From Ridgeia piscesae (Eukaryota > Annelida > Polychaeta > Sabellida > Siboglinidae): DNA of 64,000 bases. The notes under the pieces are model-generated. The model was not told where the DNA came from. It did no database searches and worked only from the letters and a program-made list of their open reading frames with translations. Shown here piece by piece: positions 11,718 through 24,944 of this stretch. Made by a program: the position numbers and the translations under genes. Where the stretch lies: NCBI GenBank assembly GCA_025642075.2, contig JAODUO010000423.1, forward strand, positions 25,001-89,000. The letters run 5' to 3'. Every line of letters begins with the position of its first letter. The first letter of the stretch is position 1.

Positions 11718-12108
11718 CAAAATAAACCTTGTATGCTGATAATAACAGTATCCAGAACAACCTCACCGAGAACTGTGATTCTGTATAAACATTTAACTAT
11801 TTGCAGACGACCATTTGCGTTTGTGTTTCTTCGTTCCAGCTTCGTAAGTTTCTGGTACTGATTAATAATCTGTTTTGGATGTAACGGCTTCATGAGCATC
11901 AAGTTGTGATTTATGAAGGAACCCAATGAGGATTTTAGCATGAGCCACCTTCCTTTTCTTAGTTCACGCTTTCCTGTGGGCTTTGGGGTATTGCTTGATC
12001 TCTGCGAATGTATTTGACTGGACCTCACTGTTATATTGATAAGCAAGGGCTTATATGAACATATGCTCATATTACATGAACTTCATGTGGCTCATATTAC
12101 CCGGAAGG
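11070..12108. mobile_element. Intronic segment bounded by inverted GGTAATATGAGCC repeats
   Basis: 'cggtaatatgagccac' at 11074 is mirrored by 'gtggctcatattacccg' at 12089. Further copies of 'ggtaatatgagcat' occur near 11264 and 11286, with 'gctcatatta' near 12063 and 'ggctcatatt' near 12441. The arrangement resembles subterminal inverted repeats of a DNA element inside the receptor intron. The minus-strand reading 11719-12070 shows a basic stretch ('PKPTGKRELRKGRW') but no transposase that I recognise. Confidence 0.45.
11400..11716. repeat. Compound CA microsatellite with 12-bp units
   Basis: (CA)n interrupted by GCAC units (11402-11424), four tandem copies of the 12-mer 'acagtgtcacac' (11521-11570) and CCACC interruptions (11637-11650). 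Long low-complexity ORFs on both strands arise from the repeat and are not genes. Confidence 0.95.
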
Positions 12109-12587
12109 TATTTCACTTCCCTTTTTGCTACAGGCGCCACATTTATTCGATGTGGTTGCATTATCGCGCATGACACAAACTGCCACGTTAACTAAATCGT
12201 CATAAAATTATACATGTTGATATAGATTTTTTAATATATGATTTATATGCATTCACCCAACAAATGGAAATCGTAAGAAACTTTATGAATTGTTATTAAC
12301 GTAAATATTTGTATATTTTTCGTCTTACCACTCCAGTTGTTTCCGGCCTGCTCCGCTACCTTCCTTAACTCAGTATGTAAACGATAGATGGCAACGTTTG
12401 TTGTACTATTTCTGAGTTAGGGAAGTGGCCCATGTTATCTGGTGGCTCATATTGCCGAACTTCACCATAGATTGTTGATTGCAAAATCTTTTTTGTCACA
12501 AAATTAAAATTAATTGATGAAATGTTGCTTATGTTACACGAGTAAGCACATCGCAGCATTTAACATCGTGAACGGCTCATAACAATA

Positions 12588-12905
12588 ATGATAATAGTTC
12601 GTCAACTATGTCCAATAGAAATAATGGGTACAGCAGCATTTGAAGACACTCCAATGTCGCTGCCTACACCAATTACAGCTAAAGAAGTGACAATAGCGAT
12701 GAGCAAGCTCAACAACAACAACCCAGCCAGTAGCTGCGGCTGCATCTTTCGAGAGCTACTGAAGCACGCGGTCACGTGTCTTAGAAATACCTTCATAAAA
12801 ATAGTCACTGGTGCTGTAGAACAAAACAAACAACTCTAGCTAGGTAAAGGCGTCTTAGCCGACCTCAAACGAGGCTTTAACCTACTGGCTGTCCTGCGCA
12901 AAAAT
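12588..12905 (+). pseudogene. Reverse-transcriptase fragment
   Basis: A short reading, 'PITAKEVTIAMSKLNNNNPA' then 'FRELLKHAVTCLRNTF', resembles the start of a LINE RT domain ('A...LK..KA.G.D.I..E.LK'). It ends at 12840; after the stop come remnants such as 'KGVLADLKRGFNLL'. It is too short for clade assignment. Confidence 0.4.
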
Positions 12906-13027
12906 CAGGGGTGAGGGACGATAGGTAAACAACGCTGGAAATAAAGGATTATTATTTGTCATTACTATTAAAATAATTGTGTATCCAAATTGTACACTGC
13001 ATGAGGATAATTCATACTGAACTTTTA

Positions 13028-13028
<1 letters not shown>

Positions 13029-13094
<66 letters not shown>

Positions 13095-13112
13095 TATATA
13101 TATATATATATA
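13029..13112. repeat. (TA)n microsatellite
   Basis: An 84-bp TA run interrupted by 'tgtaca' at 13088-13093. Confidence 0.95.
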
Positions 13113-13339
13113 TTCTATATAAGAACGACGTGACTCAACGCCAGAACATATGCCTATTTAACATGAAAGTATTTGTGTGTTGAAAATGGTATATTATATT
13201 AATTATTATTAGACAAATGTTATGCTACAAACATCACAATTTTAACAAATGCTTCATTGCCACTTTACACCCATATATAATTAGAAACAAAGTCCCCTGA
13301 ACTCATTGTTATATTATGTTTTTAGGATTATCCAATGTA

Positions 13340-13870
13340 AATGAATGATCGATTTTGGCTGTTTTTGTGGCCATTTTGATTTGTGGTCACTGATTCATAA
13401 TCGGACATCATTGAAAATTGTTGCATTAAATTCAAAATGCAAAAATATAGGGATGGACTCCAAAATCAGGTATTTGGCATAAGTCGATCAAACGTTATGA
13501 TCGGATTTGGCAATTATCACTTAACATGGCGGCCATTTTGCATGATATTTATTTCATTTATGCATAATGGCAGTATAATTATGTACCAGTACTGTGTTTT
13601 GCCTGTATGCCAAAACTTAGGAATAGGTACAAAATCGTGGCTGTTGCACATTTTCGGTTAAAATTACGGCCATTTTCAACAGTAGTACGTTCAACGGAAC
13701 CATATCTAATATTAAATTATATTAATATAAAATTATGATAGCACAAAACATAAAACAATCATGTTTATATAGCAAAACTCAAACAAATTATGGTCGATAT
13801 TGGCTACATTTTAAGAAAAAGGCGGCCATTTTGAATTAGGTCACGTGAACATAGTCGGATATAATTAGAA
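13340..13870. repeat. Diverged ~155-bp tandem units with GGCCATTTT motif
   Basis: 'ggccattttg' or 'ggccatttt' recurs at 13369, 13531, 13668 and 13824, spaced 162, 137 and 156 bp. Surrounding words are loosely shared ('atcggattt', 'acatagtcgga', 'caaaat.gtggctgt'). There is no coding signal; the short ORFs here are not convincing. Confidence 0.55.
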
Positions 13871-14029
13871 ATGGTTCCACTGAATTCACCATACGACAAA
13901 GCATGCATGCAGACAAAACAAATATGTCCTTGGGATACTGTAGTGTAAATATGCACACATTTTTAATTCACCAGGATCATGGCAGCCATCTTGGATTTGC
14001 CTAGTTCCCACGAGTTGCCCAAGCTTGGC

Positions 14030-14690
14030 GCTTTGCCATCCCACGGATGCGGTGGCCGGATTCCCCACTAGAGGGACCGGGGTTCGAATCCCGGTGCCGG
14101 CAAGTCGGTGGTTCGATACTGATACAGCCACAATGTCGATACTTGAGCATTTTCGTTCACCGTATATCGCCTGTCCTTTCCAACCCGGACTGGCCAGCGT
14201 GGAAGGGTAGGACAACAACACCAACATGCAAAGCACTACAAAAGCCATGGCCCCAGTCCCTAGCGTCACCGAAATGACCATGACCAAGGAGGCGGCTTTG
14301 GTCAACAAGGACTAGGTGCAGGAGGTGCTAAGAATCTTTGGATCAAAAAGACCCTCTGAAAGAGGGTACGTAGACTAAAGATAGCGACCTACAACGTCAG
14401 AGGTATGGGATGTAATCTGGATCTCCGAAGTGAGAAGACCAGATTAATGTTTCACTACCTTACAAAGCGGCCATTCTAAGGCAAACAACGGCCAAGCATA
14501 AACAGGAAATGGAAAAACCATATAGTGAGGGTAAACAGCATCAGTCCCAGAGTAGCAGAACTTGTTCTGTGCATAACAAAGCGCAACAAACTAAAGGTAG
14601 TGCAAGTATATGGACCAACAACATCATTCTCAGAAGAAGACATAAGTAGGAACTCGCTCATAACAGGCGTGCGTGGAAACCAGCTGCATA
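14030..14690 (+). mobile_element. RTE-like LINE family L-A, copy 1 (5' end and endonuclease)
   Basis: The 5' region holds a T-arm-like hairpin around 'ggttcgaatcc' (14081-14091), a perfect match to the tRNA B-box. About 300 bp later an endonuclease begins ('KIATYNVRGMG', about 14380), followed by 'VAELVLCITKRNKLKVVQVY' at 14545-14610 and 'GPTTSFSEEDI', the strand-loop typical of apurinic endonucleases in 'endonuclease-reverse transcriptase' LINEs. Stops and deletions make it inactive, and it is cut off before the RT. It is colinear with 24945-25560. Confidence 0.78.
14076..14095 (+). promoter_or_regulatory. tRNA-like B-box/T-arm in LINE 5' region
   Basis: 'ccgg' + 'ggttcgaatcc' + 'cgg' forms a 5-bp T-stem with a seven-base loop and matches the RNA polymerase III B-box. 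No convincing acceptor stem or A-box was found, so it is not a tRNA gene. A diverged copy sits at 24986-25001 in the second LINE copy. Confidence 0.6.
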
Positions 14691-15326
14691 AAATTCTTTC
14701 TGAATCTAAAAAATCGAAGTTAATAATACAAAATATTTCAACTTCGGCTATTTTGTAAAATAATAATTGTAAACTGTAGACAACTTTTGAAGTTCCTACC
14801 CTAAAGGATAGTCAGTTTGTAACTAAACCTCGAATTTACATTTTTCCCGCCAAAAGTAAACAAAAGGAAAACACCCCGTGGATCAGCCAACTTACAAAAC
14901 TGAGACAGAAATTACGCACAATACATAAATTAGACAAATAACATAATAAGTCAATTAGTCAAATAACATAACTTAGTTAAATTAGACAAATAACATTACT
15001 AAGTTAAATTAACTTAGTTAAATTTAGAATAATAACTTAACCAGTTAAATTAGAATACAAAATATGTGAAGAATTTGGAGGTAGTGGACACCTCGTGCTA
15101 TTTTTGTTTGTCCTGTATTTTATTAAACTTCAAACCCTCCCGAATAATATTCCAGAGGGCAACCCTCTCAAATCAGTGTACCTCACTCCGAAAATTACGC
15201 TTATATCCAGGCCCTTAATGGCCCCGTTGTATATATTTCTCTTTCCACATTTTCACAGTAATAGCAACAAACTTATGTGTAGTATCAAATAATCAGGAAT
15301 GACGAGAACTAATATATGGCAATATC

Positions 15327-15990
15327 TTGTTGATACGTTTATTTCTCAATATGCCAGATACAAAACATTGGACAAAATAACGATAATTCAGTTCGGTTTC
15401 GCAGTTGACATCACATAAAGAGATTTAACAAGATTTAACAAGATTGCCACCTAGAGATTCAACTCTAGATGGCAGGTGGACTAGGAAGCCATTTGGCTTA
15501 TCGAGAGTCCAACCTATCTATCTAAGTATACCCCGCCCGTCTTAGGTATATGTCGATTTTATTTTTAAATATATTAACACTAATAGCACCTACACAATCA
15601 GCTGATAATCTGTTCCATTCGTTTACTGTTCTTTGTGAAAATGAAAATGTTCTAATATCTCTTCCTTGACTGTGAAACAAATATTTCTGTCAATATTTTC
15701 ATACCCATTCAATATTTTAAACACCTCAATCTGATCTCCTCTCAATCTTCTGGTTTCTAATGTTGTTAAACGACATAACGTAGCACTATTTTAGTATTGC
15801 TTTGCAATATTCAGTAGGTAAATGAATGTACATCGTTATGCGATATTACATAAATATATTGGTTACATATTAAGGTAATTATAACTTTTGTTGTGTGGTG
15901 TCAACTGCGAAACCGAACTGATTTTTCTATATATTGTCCAATGTTTTGTATATGGCTTCCTAAAAAATAAACGTATCAATACGACATAAA
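15327..15990. mobile_element. Inverted-repeat-bounded segment around a CR1 3' fragment
   Basis: The left arm 15327-15412 and right arm 15893-15990 are inverted copies; shared words are 'tgatacgtttatt', 'tacaaaacattggaca' and 'cagttcggtttcgcagttga'. Between them, the minus strand (15490-15770) encodes the last residues of a CR1/Jockey-type RT: 'RLRGDQIEVFKILNGYENID', then after a frame break 'FSQRTVNEWNRLSADCVGAI' and 'RRAGYT' before the stop. The arms could be a foldback element that captured a CR1 end, or two opposed copies of one 3' UTR. Confidence 0.65.
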
Positions 15991-16069
15991 ATTATGACAG
16001 CCAAAACAGAAATTCATTGGTTCTGCCCACCTTGTGAAAAAATGTCTTGAAAAACATTAGAAATTAAAA

Positions 16070-17895
16070 AAGCTCTGAGGAAAGATGTGACATTTTCCTA
16101 ACAAAGGCGAAGAAAGGATTGCAGACGTAGAAAAGGAATTAAAAACAAAGTGGATGAAAAACGAGTTAATGATCGCAGAAGCTAAGCTAGAAGAGAGTAT
16201 AACATCAGCGCAGACAGACAGAACAACATCGGGTTAAAGAACAAAACTTGGAATATAAAGAAAGAGACAATAGGCTAAACAATGTGATCATCTTTAGCCT
16301 AACAGAATCAACATCTCAGCTAAAAACCACAAAACAGCAATACGACGAACAACAAATCCTAGAACTATGCAGAGAAATAGACAACTTCACAGAAACAGAC
16401 ATCATGGAAATCCGTAGACTTGGATAAGTAAACGAAAATCAAGCAGTCCCAGACCAGTTCTAATCAAATTTTCTAAAACTGACAATAAAAGTTCTATCCT
16501 GAGAACCTTCCACCGATTGAAAAGCAATGACAAATTTGGAAACATCAAAATAGACCATGACAAAACAAAACAAGAAAGAGAGGAATAAAAAAAACGCAAG
16601 CAACAGATCAGTCGGGGGAATACATATACAGAGTCAGGGGTCCACCATGGGAAAGCGTTTCAACATGGCTAATTATGGTAAAATGAGGACCAACCTCGCA
16701 CACATAAACTGAAAAAATAAATTCAGACTTTGTAGGGACAATTTAACGATCAATTGGAGATCCTTAAAACAATATTACATACATTAAAAGATAAACATGT
16801 ACCTGTAAAGGAAGTCTCAAGTAATAGAAAGGGAAACTTCCCACTAAACGCTAACATCAGAAAGCGAATCAGACGTAAAATAGACTATGGACAAGATACA
16901 CGGAGACTAGGGATGGGACAAAATATCTAGAATACTGCAAAAGTAGAAATAAACTCAGAGCATTAACGAGAAAGCTCTGAAAGGATTTTGAACGAAATTT
17001 AGCAAACCAGACTAAACAAACCCAAAAGTATTCTGGAGATACTTTAAATCCAAAACTACAATCAACAAGGAATCGCGGAATTAAATACGGATTACACAGA
17101 CACAAAATCCCAAACAACAATAAAAAATTAAGAAAAGGCAAATATATTTGCAGACTACTTCTCTGGTGTCTTTACTATAGAACAGCCAGGGTTTATTCCA
17201 ACTATTCCCACAGTAAACAAAACAGAAATGGATAAATTAAATATAACTGAAAACACAATATTATCAAATGTAAAAGAACTTGACATTAGTAAATCACCTG
17301 GTCCTGACGAAATAAGCACTAGGCTACTAATGGAGCTGTCAGATGTAATTTGTCACCCTCGGTGTAAAATATTTGAAACATCATTAAAAACATCTTATAT
17401 TCCTGATGATTGGAATGATGCACAAATATCAGCAAAAAAATGGAAATAACAAATTAGCCTGTAATTACCGTCCAATAAGTCTAACAAGCTTAGTCTGCAA
17501 ATGCATGGAGAAAAAAATCAGAAATCACATTACCAGTTATAAGAAAGAAAATGGTCTTTTCAGTCCAAAACAGTATAGTTTTATTTCTGATAGTTTTACA
17601 ACTAATAACACTACTAGATACCTGGACCTATGAAACAGATAGGGGACACCACACATATGTTATATACATGGACTTCAAATAGGCCTTCGACACTGTACCA
17701 CATAAGAGACTAATAAGTAAATTAAAAAGTAAACATTTAATAAAGAAATAGTAAATTAGATAGAAGCATTCATCTCAAACAGAAGACAAAAGGTGGCAGT
17801 GAATGGTAAAGAATCAAATTGGCACGACGTAACATCTGGAATACGACAGGGATCAGTCCTAGGACGTCTACTTCTTATATATAAATGATTTACCA
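16070..17895 (+). mobile_element. Degraded CR1-like non-LTR retrotransposon
   Basis: A plus-strand reading with many stops. An ORF1-like stretch ('NNVIIFSLTEST', 'IMEIRRLG', 16280-16425) is followed by the pre-RT region 'NPKVFWRYFKSK' (about 17025). The RT start 'LDISKSPGPDEISTRLLMEL' lies at 17278-17338 and 'YRPISLTSLVCKCMEKKI' at 17465-17520. Motif A is the reading with a stop, 'YMDFK.AFDTVPHKRL' (about 17665). 'AFISNRRQKVAVNGKESNWH' and 'GIRQGSVLGRLL' (about 17840) precede the break at 17895. The endonuclease is missing or unrecognisable. It lies inside the receptor intron. Confidence 0.75.
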
Positions 17896-17904
17896 GATCT
17901 AACT

Positions 17905-18410
17905 CAAACATGTTCAAGAAAAGATCATAGAACGAATAGAGGAATTCTACACTGAGCTATACGACAGTGAACAGAGTTCCATAAGCCATATTGACCCAAA
18001 AGAGGTACCAGAGATGACATCATGGGAGGTGGAAGCAGCACTACCAGATATGAAGAATAGGACAGCAACAGGCAACGATCATATAAGCACCGGTACATTG
18101 GAAGCAGGAGAAGATACCATCTCGAAGACACTTGCTAATCTATACATAAAATGCTTATCCCAAAGACGAATTCCCACAGCGTGGAAGGACGCTAAGATTA
18201 TGATAATTTTCAAGAAGGGAAACAAGAAAGACCTAAAGAATTACAGACCGATATGTCTACTGAAAAACATCTGTAAAGTACTCACGAAAGTACTAACGAA
18301 AAGGCTAGAGAAGACACTAGACGAAAACCAGCCACGCGAGCAAGCTGGATTCAGAAGCGAATACTCAACGACAGACCACATCCACGTCGTAAACCAATCA
18401 AAGGTAATTG
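17905..18410 (+). mobile_element. RTE-like LINE family L-A, copy 2 (RT fragment)
   Basis: Closely similar to 26324-26790. Readable pieces are 'SWEVEAALPDMKNRTATGND' (18015-18075), 'AWKDAKIMIIFKKGNKKDLK' and 'NYRPICLLKNICKVLTKVL' (18178-18300), then 'QPREQAGFRSEYSTTDHIHV' (18328-18388). It is open for 140 codons, so it is one of the better preserved pieces, but both ends are truncated by other elements. Confidence 0.85.
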
Positions 18411-18429
18411 TAATCAAAGGACCAGGTTT

Positions 18430-18895
18430 TACGGTATGCTGATCGATTAACCGGTCCCATTCATAAAAAACACAGTCGTTGTTAATCCATTTTTCGCTGA
18501 TGGCGGCGGACGGTAAAAGACAATTATTCTCATGGAAGACATAGGGGTTTTCAGCTGGCACTCGATGTGTTCAAACGATCGAAACGCATCGGTATCTTGT
18601 TTGTGTAGGACGATTTCGGATTTGTGGATAATAGCAACACCGCCTCCTTAGCCAGTAGGACGAGGCGTATGCTTAATGCAGTATCCATTTGGAACGATGT
18701 CTTTAATCACATTTAAGTCGCGTGAAGAATTCAACCACGTTTCGGATATCGCCATCATATCGTGTTGGTTATCAAGTGTGTGATCCGCAATGGCAAGTGT
18801 TTTGTTCCGGCACGATTGAGCGTTGACGTAACATACGCGTACGCCTTGATCGCGTGTTTTGCTGACCTGTTTACACAGCGGTAATGTTATTAAAT
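18430..18895 (-). mobile_element. CR1-type LINE endonuclease fragment
   Basis: The minus strand reads 'VRVCYVNAQSCRNKTLAIAD' (about 18840), 'MMAISETWLNSS' (the catalytic-Glu region of APE endonucleases, about 18740), 'GGGVAIIHKSEIV' (about 18640) and 'IIVFYRPPPSA' (about 18510). This is the N-terminal half of a CR1/L2-like ORF2 endonuclease. It abuts copy 2 of L-A head to head at about 18420. Confidence 0.8.
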
Positions 18896-18899
18896 TGTG

Positions 18900-19815
18900 T
18901 ACATTCCGGCTTCGTTGTACACTCGCAATCATGAGGAGGCAGACACCATGAATCATTTGCAAGTAATTGATGCCATCGGTGACTCTACTCTGAGAGACAT
19001 AGATGTGTGGTCGCCTGACAATGACGTACTGATCTTGCTGATGGACCTCGTTTGGTCATGGACGACTTGGTGCATTCACCAAGCTCAATTTCCTCACCTC
19101 AAAAGGCGACAAGTATCGATCGATTACCATTCGTGAGCGTGTGAATGTCATTGTCCGAGAGAACTGCCAAGGTGTAATTGGTTTCCATAACTTCACAGGT
19201 GCAGATTGGTGAGGGAAATTTGTTGGCATCTCAAAGAAGAGTTGGATCACCTCGTACCTATCGTTGCCCAATGATGACCCCACCGTCTCTGCCTTCCAAC
19301 TCCTTGGCGAAGGGGTGCTCACAAGCCATGGTGGCCGGTGAGCTGCCCGAAGAAGTGCGGCCCATCGAGAAGTTTGTTTGATCAGTATACAACTCTGGGG
19401 CTGCAACTACCATACCAGCTTTGCGTTGGGAACTAGGCCGAGGAATCTGGAGGGCGAGAAGCTTCCTCCGCCCAGAGCAACACTTATTCCCCATATCTTA
19501 CGCACCAACATTGTGACTATGAGGGACAAAAGCTATACAACACTTCACTTATGCCTACTGCCCCTAGAGGAAAATGGATGGATGCTTGCCGGGGACGAGT
19601 ATGTCCCAGTCCCGTGTCTCTACACACCAGCACCAGTTGCGGTCTTGGAACTGATCAAATGTGGTTGCAAGACATCTTGCAAGGGTCACTGCTCTTGCAA
19701 GAAGAACAACCTCCCCTGCATTGCTCTCTCTCTGCATTGCTCGCTGCAAATGCCACAATTCTGATTGCAGCAACCTTCCTGTTGATAGCAGATGAAGATG
19801 AAGATGATGTATGAC
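18900..19815 (+). pseudogene. Relic of a multicopy cysteine-rich-tail ORF
   Basis: Order of motifs across frames: 'NHEEADTMNHLQVIDAI' and 'DVWSPDNDVLILLMDLV' (18926-19055), 'GKFVGISKKSWITSYLSLPN' (about 19210-19270), 'LPEEVRPIEKFV' (19345-19380), then 'PPLEENGWMLAGDEYVPVPC' (19558-19617). It ends in a cysteine cluster, 'LIKCGCKTSCKGHCSCKKNN' (19650-19710), with 'CHNSDCSNL' in another frame. From memory, proteins with this layout are numerous in mollusc and cnidarian genomes and behave like mobile-element ORFs; their biochemical role is unknown to me. Frameshifts and stops inactivate this copy. Confidence 0.6.
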
Positions 19816-20990
19816 TGTAGCAGGAGGATGAACAATGATGACACTATCAGAAGATTGTGTACGACTGATTTAACTCACTAAGTTTTCAACATGGCATGTT
19901 CCATGATAAATGTGTTGTATATGTATGTTTAAAGAATCGAACCTTTAAATATTTTATTTTCGCCCAAATTTAATCTTATTCAATGTGTTGCCTGTGTATC
20001 TCCCTGTAGGTGTTTCAGGACAAAATTAAGTAGGTTGCCTGACATGCAGTGGCAGTGCAGTTCATTATTGATAAATATTTCTATTTGCTTATTTGTTTTA
20101 AGAATTTGACCTTGAACCTGAACTTCTGGATATACATACATGTGCCTCCTTGTTGTTTGTACGTTTGTATTCTAGTATTATGCTGTAACTAAAAAATTGA
20201 AACATGACCTAATCATAGGTTGATCTTTGTTTTGACCTTACTGCATGACTTTGACCTCCAATCGACTTAAAACCAGTCACAAATGACCTTTACCTTGATC
20301 TTCTTGCATGACCTTGAGTTACTATCGACCTGAAACATATTCCAGATTGTCAGGCTTGTTTGAAAACCATATAATAGAGTCTAACATCATTGACGTTGGT
20401 CAAGTAGTTCCAGAGATATGCCATTTTGTGTATTTTCCATGAGTGAAGGCGGCCATCTTGGATGTTGGGCCTTACAGGTGTCTACAAATTTGTAACCCAA
20501 GATTTGTGTTTAGTTCATACCTAAATAAAGTCAAATATATCACTATCTCACTTTGGGCATCCGATTCCTACGGGACTGTGAAATCCATACATGGTGGTCT
20601 GCACTAATTGGTAAATGATCTGAAATATCTTAATACAATAGTCCTTGAAATTGATTGTGTTCACCAAGAATGTCATTACAGTAAATGTTATCTATTCATG
20701 TGGTTGTAGTTGGTGCAATTCTTGTGGGCTTCGTAATTTGAGGTACTAAGAATATGAAAACATTGCAACTACTTTCTTTCTTACTAACTTACTTACGTAA
20801 GTTATTGTAAAGGGAAGATAATACATCCTGGAGGTCTAGACTTTACCTTGGTGGACACCGAGTTTCGTCATCAGTATTGATTATTGAATGAATTTAATAG
20901 CCCAAATATGTTGTGCCTTTCTAAAAGTGCATTATTACATTCACTATCTTTGAAAGTACATACAATATCAAATTGTCACAGGCGTTTTAA
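19816..20990. other. Intronic non-coding sequence with TGACCT-type words
   Basis: No gene was recognised. Repeated 'tgacctt'/'tgacct' words occur between 20105 and 20340, and 'ggcggccatcttgg' at 20450. Similar TGACCT/AGGTCA words occur near 23330-23500. They look like a dispersed repeat family rather than a regulatory module. Confidence 0.4.
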
Positions 20991-21019
20991 TAACTGTAGG
21001 AAAGCTAAGAATATGAATT

Positions 21020-21020
<1 letters not shown>

Positions 21021-21092
<72 letters not shown>

Positions 21093-21117
21093 CTCGCTCT
21101 CGCTCTCGCCCTCTCTC
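21021..21117. repeat. (CT)n microsatellite just upstream of a splice acceptor
   Basis: A pure CT run to about 21088, then 'ctctcg' units to 21110 and 'ccctctctcc'. It ends about 25 bp before the acceptor of the receptor exon at 21144 and extends its pyrimidine-rich tract. Confidence 0.95.
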
Positions 21118-21143
21118 CAAATTGTTGTTCTTTGTTCCTACAG

Positions 21144-21401
21144 CGGGCAGACATTGCAATGGCAGATTTCGCAAGGACACAAACACGACAGAAAGTCGTC
21201 GACTTTACTCTGCCGATTAATGAACAGACGCACCTAACATTTCTGCTTAAGAAGTTTCCTGGCAGTGAACAGATAAAAACTATTATGGATCTTGCCAAGA
21301 TAGACACTATGCGGTTCGGTTTTATTGGTTTTTCCGCCGTAATTTCATTCTTCGAAAATCAAAGAGATCGTGCTATGAAAATGATTTGGGAATCAAGAAA
21401 G
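21144..21401 (+). CDS. Pore-less iGluR-like protein, exon fusing S1 to S2
   Basis: Eighty-six codons between acceptor 'ttgttcctacag' and donor 'aag|gttagt', phase 0 at both ends. It starts in late S1: 'RADIAMADFARTQTRQKVVD' matches the family's 'KADIAIAPLTIT..RE.VIDF', and the ligand-binding arginine is kept in 'TQTRQK'. 'FTLPINEQTHLTFLLKK' follows. A normal receptor would then have about 130 residues of TM1, pore loop and TM3. Here a short 'FPGSEQ' leads directly to 'IKTIMDLAKIDTMRFGFIGF' and 'MKMIWESRK', which are S2. The missing module is absent within an uninterrupted exon, so it is not a skipped exon. The product should be a soluble or surface-anchored bilobed domain, not a channel. Confidence 0.9.
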
Positions 21402-22210
21402 GTTAGTGGTGCAAAATTGTCAATCTGCGGTGGGTAGAAGAACTACGTTGTGATTTAAGATTCAAGATTCAAAAATACTTTATTGGCCGTTTTAAGCGTC
21501 ACATTAAAAACGGAAATTTTCTTTCAGTTATACTTTAAAATGCCAGATTGGTGTTCCACATACACTTGATAGGACACACTAAAATGAAAATGATTTGTTC
21601 TTTAAATTACGAGGAAATAAATTAGTAGGTCACGAAAATACCTCCATTGTTATATTTTGAAACGCATTGATAGAGATATAACGATGGTGGAAAGGAGATA
21701 GAGGATAGACAAGACATTGAGACGCAATAAATATTGAAGATAAACCGACTCATTCAAAATATTCCTGGCCCTGTCCTGTAAACCCGTATGCAATTGGTAC
21801 TTAAAAAGAAAGTTTGAATGTTGATTAGAGTAATGCAACATTTTTTAAATGTGTGGTCATCATCTCTTCAATTTATTTTTGAAACGATTTATTGAAAGCC
21901 TATAGCAACATAAGCAATAGCCCGAAATGTGACCGTTTTTACTTAGAATGTTTTTTTCATTGAGGCATATCGAAATTTTGACCTTTTCTGAAAGGTTATT
22001 AAGAATATAAAACGTGTCTCATTCTTGGTAGTTTAATATGTCTTGAGCTAATCGACTTATCATAACGACATTTCGTGTTTCTCTACAATGTATTAATAAA
22101 ACCATAAATGCTGTTAACGGTTGCTGCGCATTAAGCCGATAAATCAACGATTTATTCAATACGTGCACAATACATACAATTATATGTATGACCCAGATAT
22201 ATAATGTATA

Positions 22211-23985
<1,775 letters not shown>

Positions 23986-23989
23986 GAGT

Positions 23990-24565
23990 TCGATGCAGTC
24001 AATTGTCTGTGTTGCGGGTCATACTACCTGGAAATGCTTAAGGTGCTACAGGCAAACCATCCGGAACTCTGCTGGCGGTTCATAAGGTCAGAGTGTCTAG
24101 TAAGAGACGGGATGGGAAGGTTCAACTCTGTCACCCATGATATGAAGTTGGAGCAGTCCATCTAGCGGGCATCAAAGACGCTTCATTGGCCAGCCCCGAA
24201 ACTCAGCTGTTGTGTTGGAGTGGGAGATGATCTTCCATGAGATCCTGCTCATACAGAACAATTTCCGTGAACTAACTATTGAGCAGATCATCGTGAGACC
24301 GGCATGCACTGCGAAACGCAACGGGAAACTTCGTTACAGCGCAAGCTGCCAATGATGACGTGAAGTGTATACTGTTGTAGGTGTTCGAGAATCGATAGTA
24401 GATATACAGTCAGGACGGACGAGAGACGCTTGTTCTTAAGACGAAGACGCTTGCAGTAACAATTCCCAAACGTAACCTGCCAATGTTTGACACTGACACA
24501 CCCGTTGACACCAAATATACTGCGGCATCCTACTCCACCACATCGATAGTGTTCGCAGCTCACTA
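23990..24565 (+). pseudogene. Relic of a multicopy repeat-associated ORF (N-terminal part)
   Basis: The reading begins 'FDAVNCLCCGSYYLEMLKVL' (from about 23985), then 'HPELCWRFIRSECLVRDGMG' and 'HDMKLEQSI' to a stop at 24165. Further pieces in other frames are 'LKTKTLAVTIPKRNLPMFDT' (about 24440) and 'DTPVDTKYTAASYSTT'. The 'F.....LVR...........D..LEQ.I.R..K' layout is what I recall for the middle of the same multicopy protein family as the relic at 18900-19815. It is degraded by stops and indels. Confidence 0.45.
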
Positions 24566-24864
24566 GCCCCCTGTCTCACGATTGGTTGAAAACGATGAAG
24601 ATGCTTGATTTTATGTCAAAGGTCCGGCTATACCACAACTTATCATGCATTGTCCACTCCGATTCCACAGAAGATTGATACATTTTGTTTATTCTCGGAA
24701 AACAAGAACCGGTTGTTGATTTTGCATCGGTTGTGTTAACTGGCATGGTAGTAAATCGGGAACACGTTCCACCTCCCGCCACAGTATATATACGACAGAG
24801 CCAATTGTCAGTCCAGAACATGCGGGATGGTTGGAACAACCCGTTGAAAAGATCATGTCTATGC

Positions 24865-24870
<6 letters not shown>

Positions 24871-24940
<70 letters not shown>
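24871..24940. repeat. (TA)n microsatellite
   Basis: A TA run with one 'ttt' interruption, directly before the 5' end of LINE copy 3. Confidence 0.95.

Positions 24941-24944
<4 letters not shown>

Noticed and set aside
11312..12070. 252-codon minus ORF as a gene
   Set aside because: Half is CA-repeat Cys/Val and the rest shows no family; it has no splice context.
14020..14102. Functional tRNA gene
   Set aside because: Only the T-arm/B-box is well formed. No complementary acceptor stem, D-arm or anticodon arm could be drawn, and the same block heads a LINE copy.
20105..20340. Nuclear-receptor response-element cluster (TGACCT words)
   Set aside because: Words are irregularly spaced and similar ones occur in another intronic repeat; more likely a dispersed repeat composition.
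21132..21437. Alternative view: receptor exon 2 belongs to a normal channel with its pore in another exon
   Set aside because: S1 and S2 are joined inside the exon by six residues, so an exon cannot be inserted between them without a cryptic splice site there, and none of canonical form was seen.
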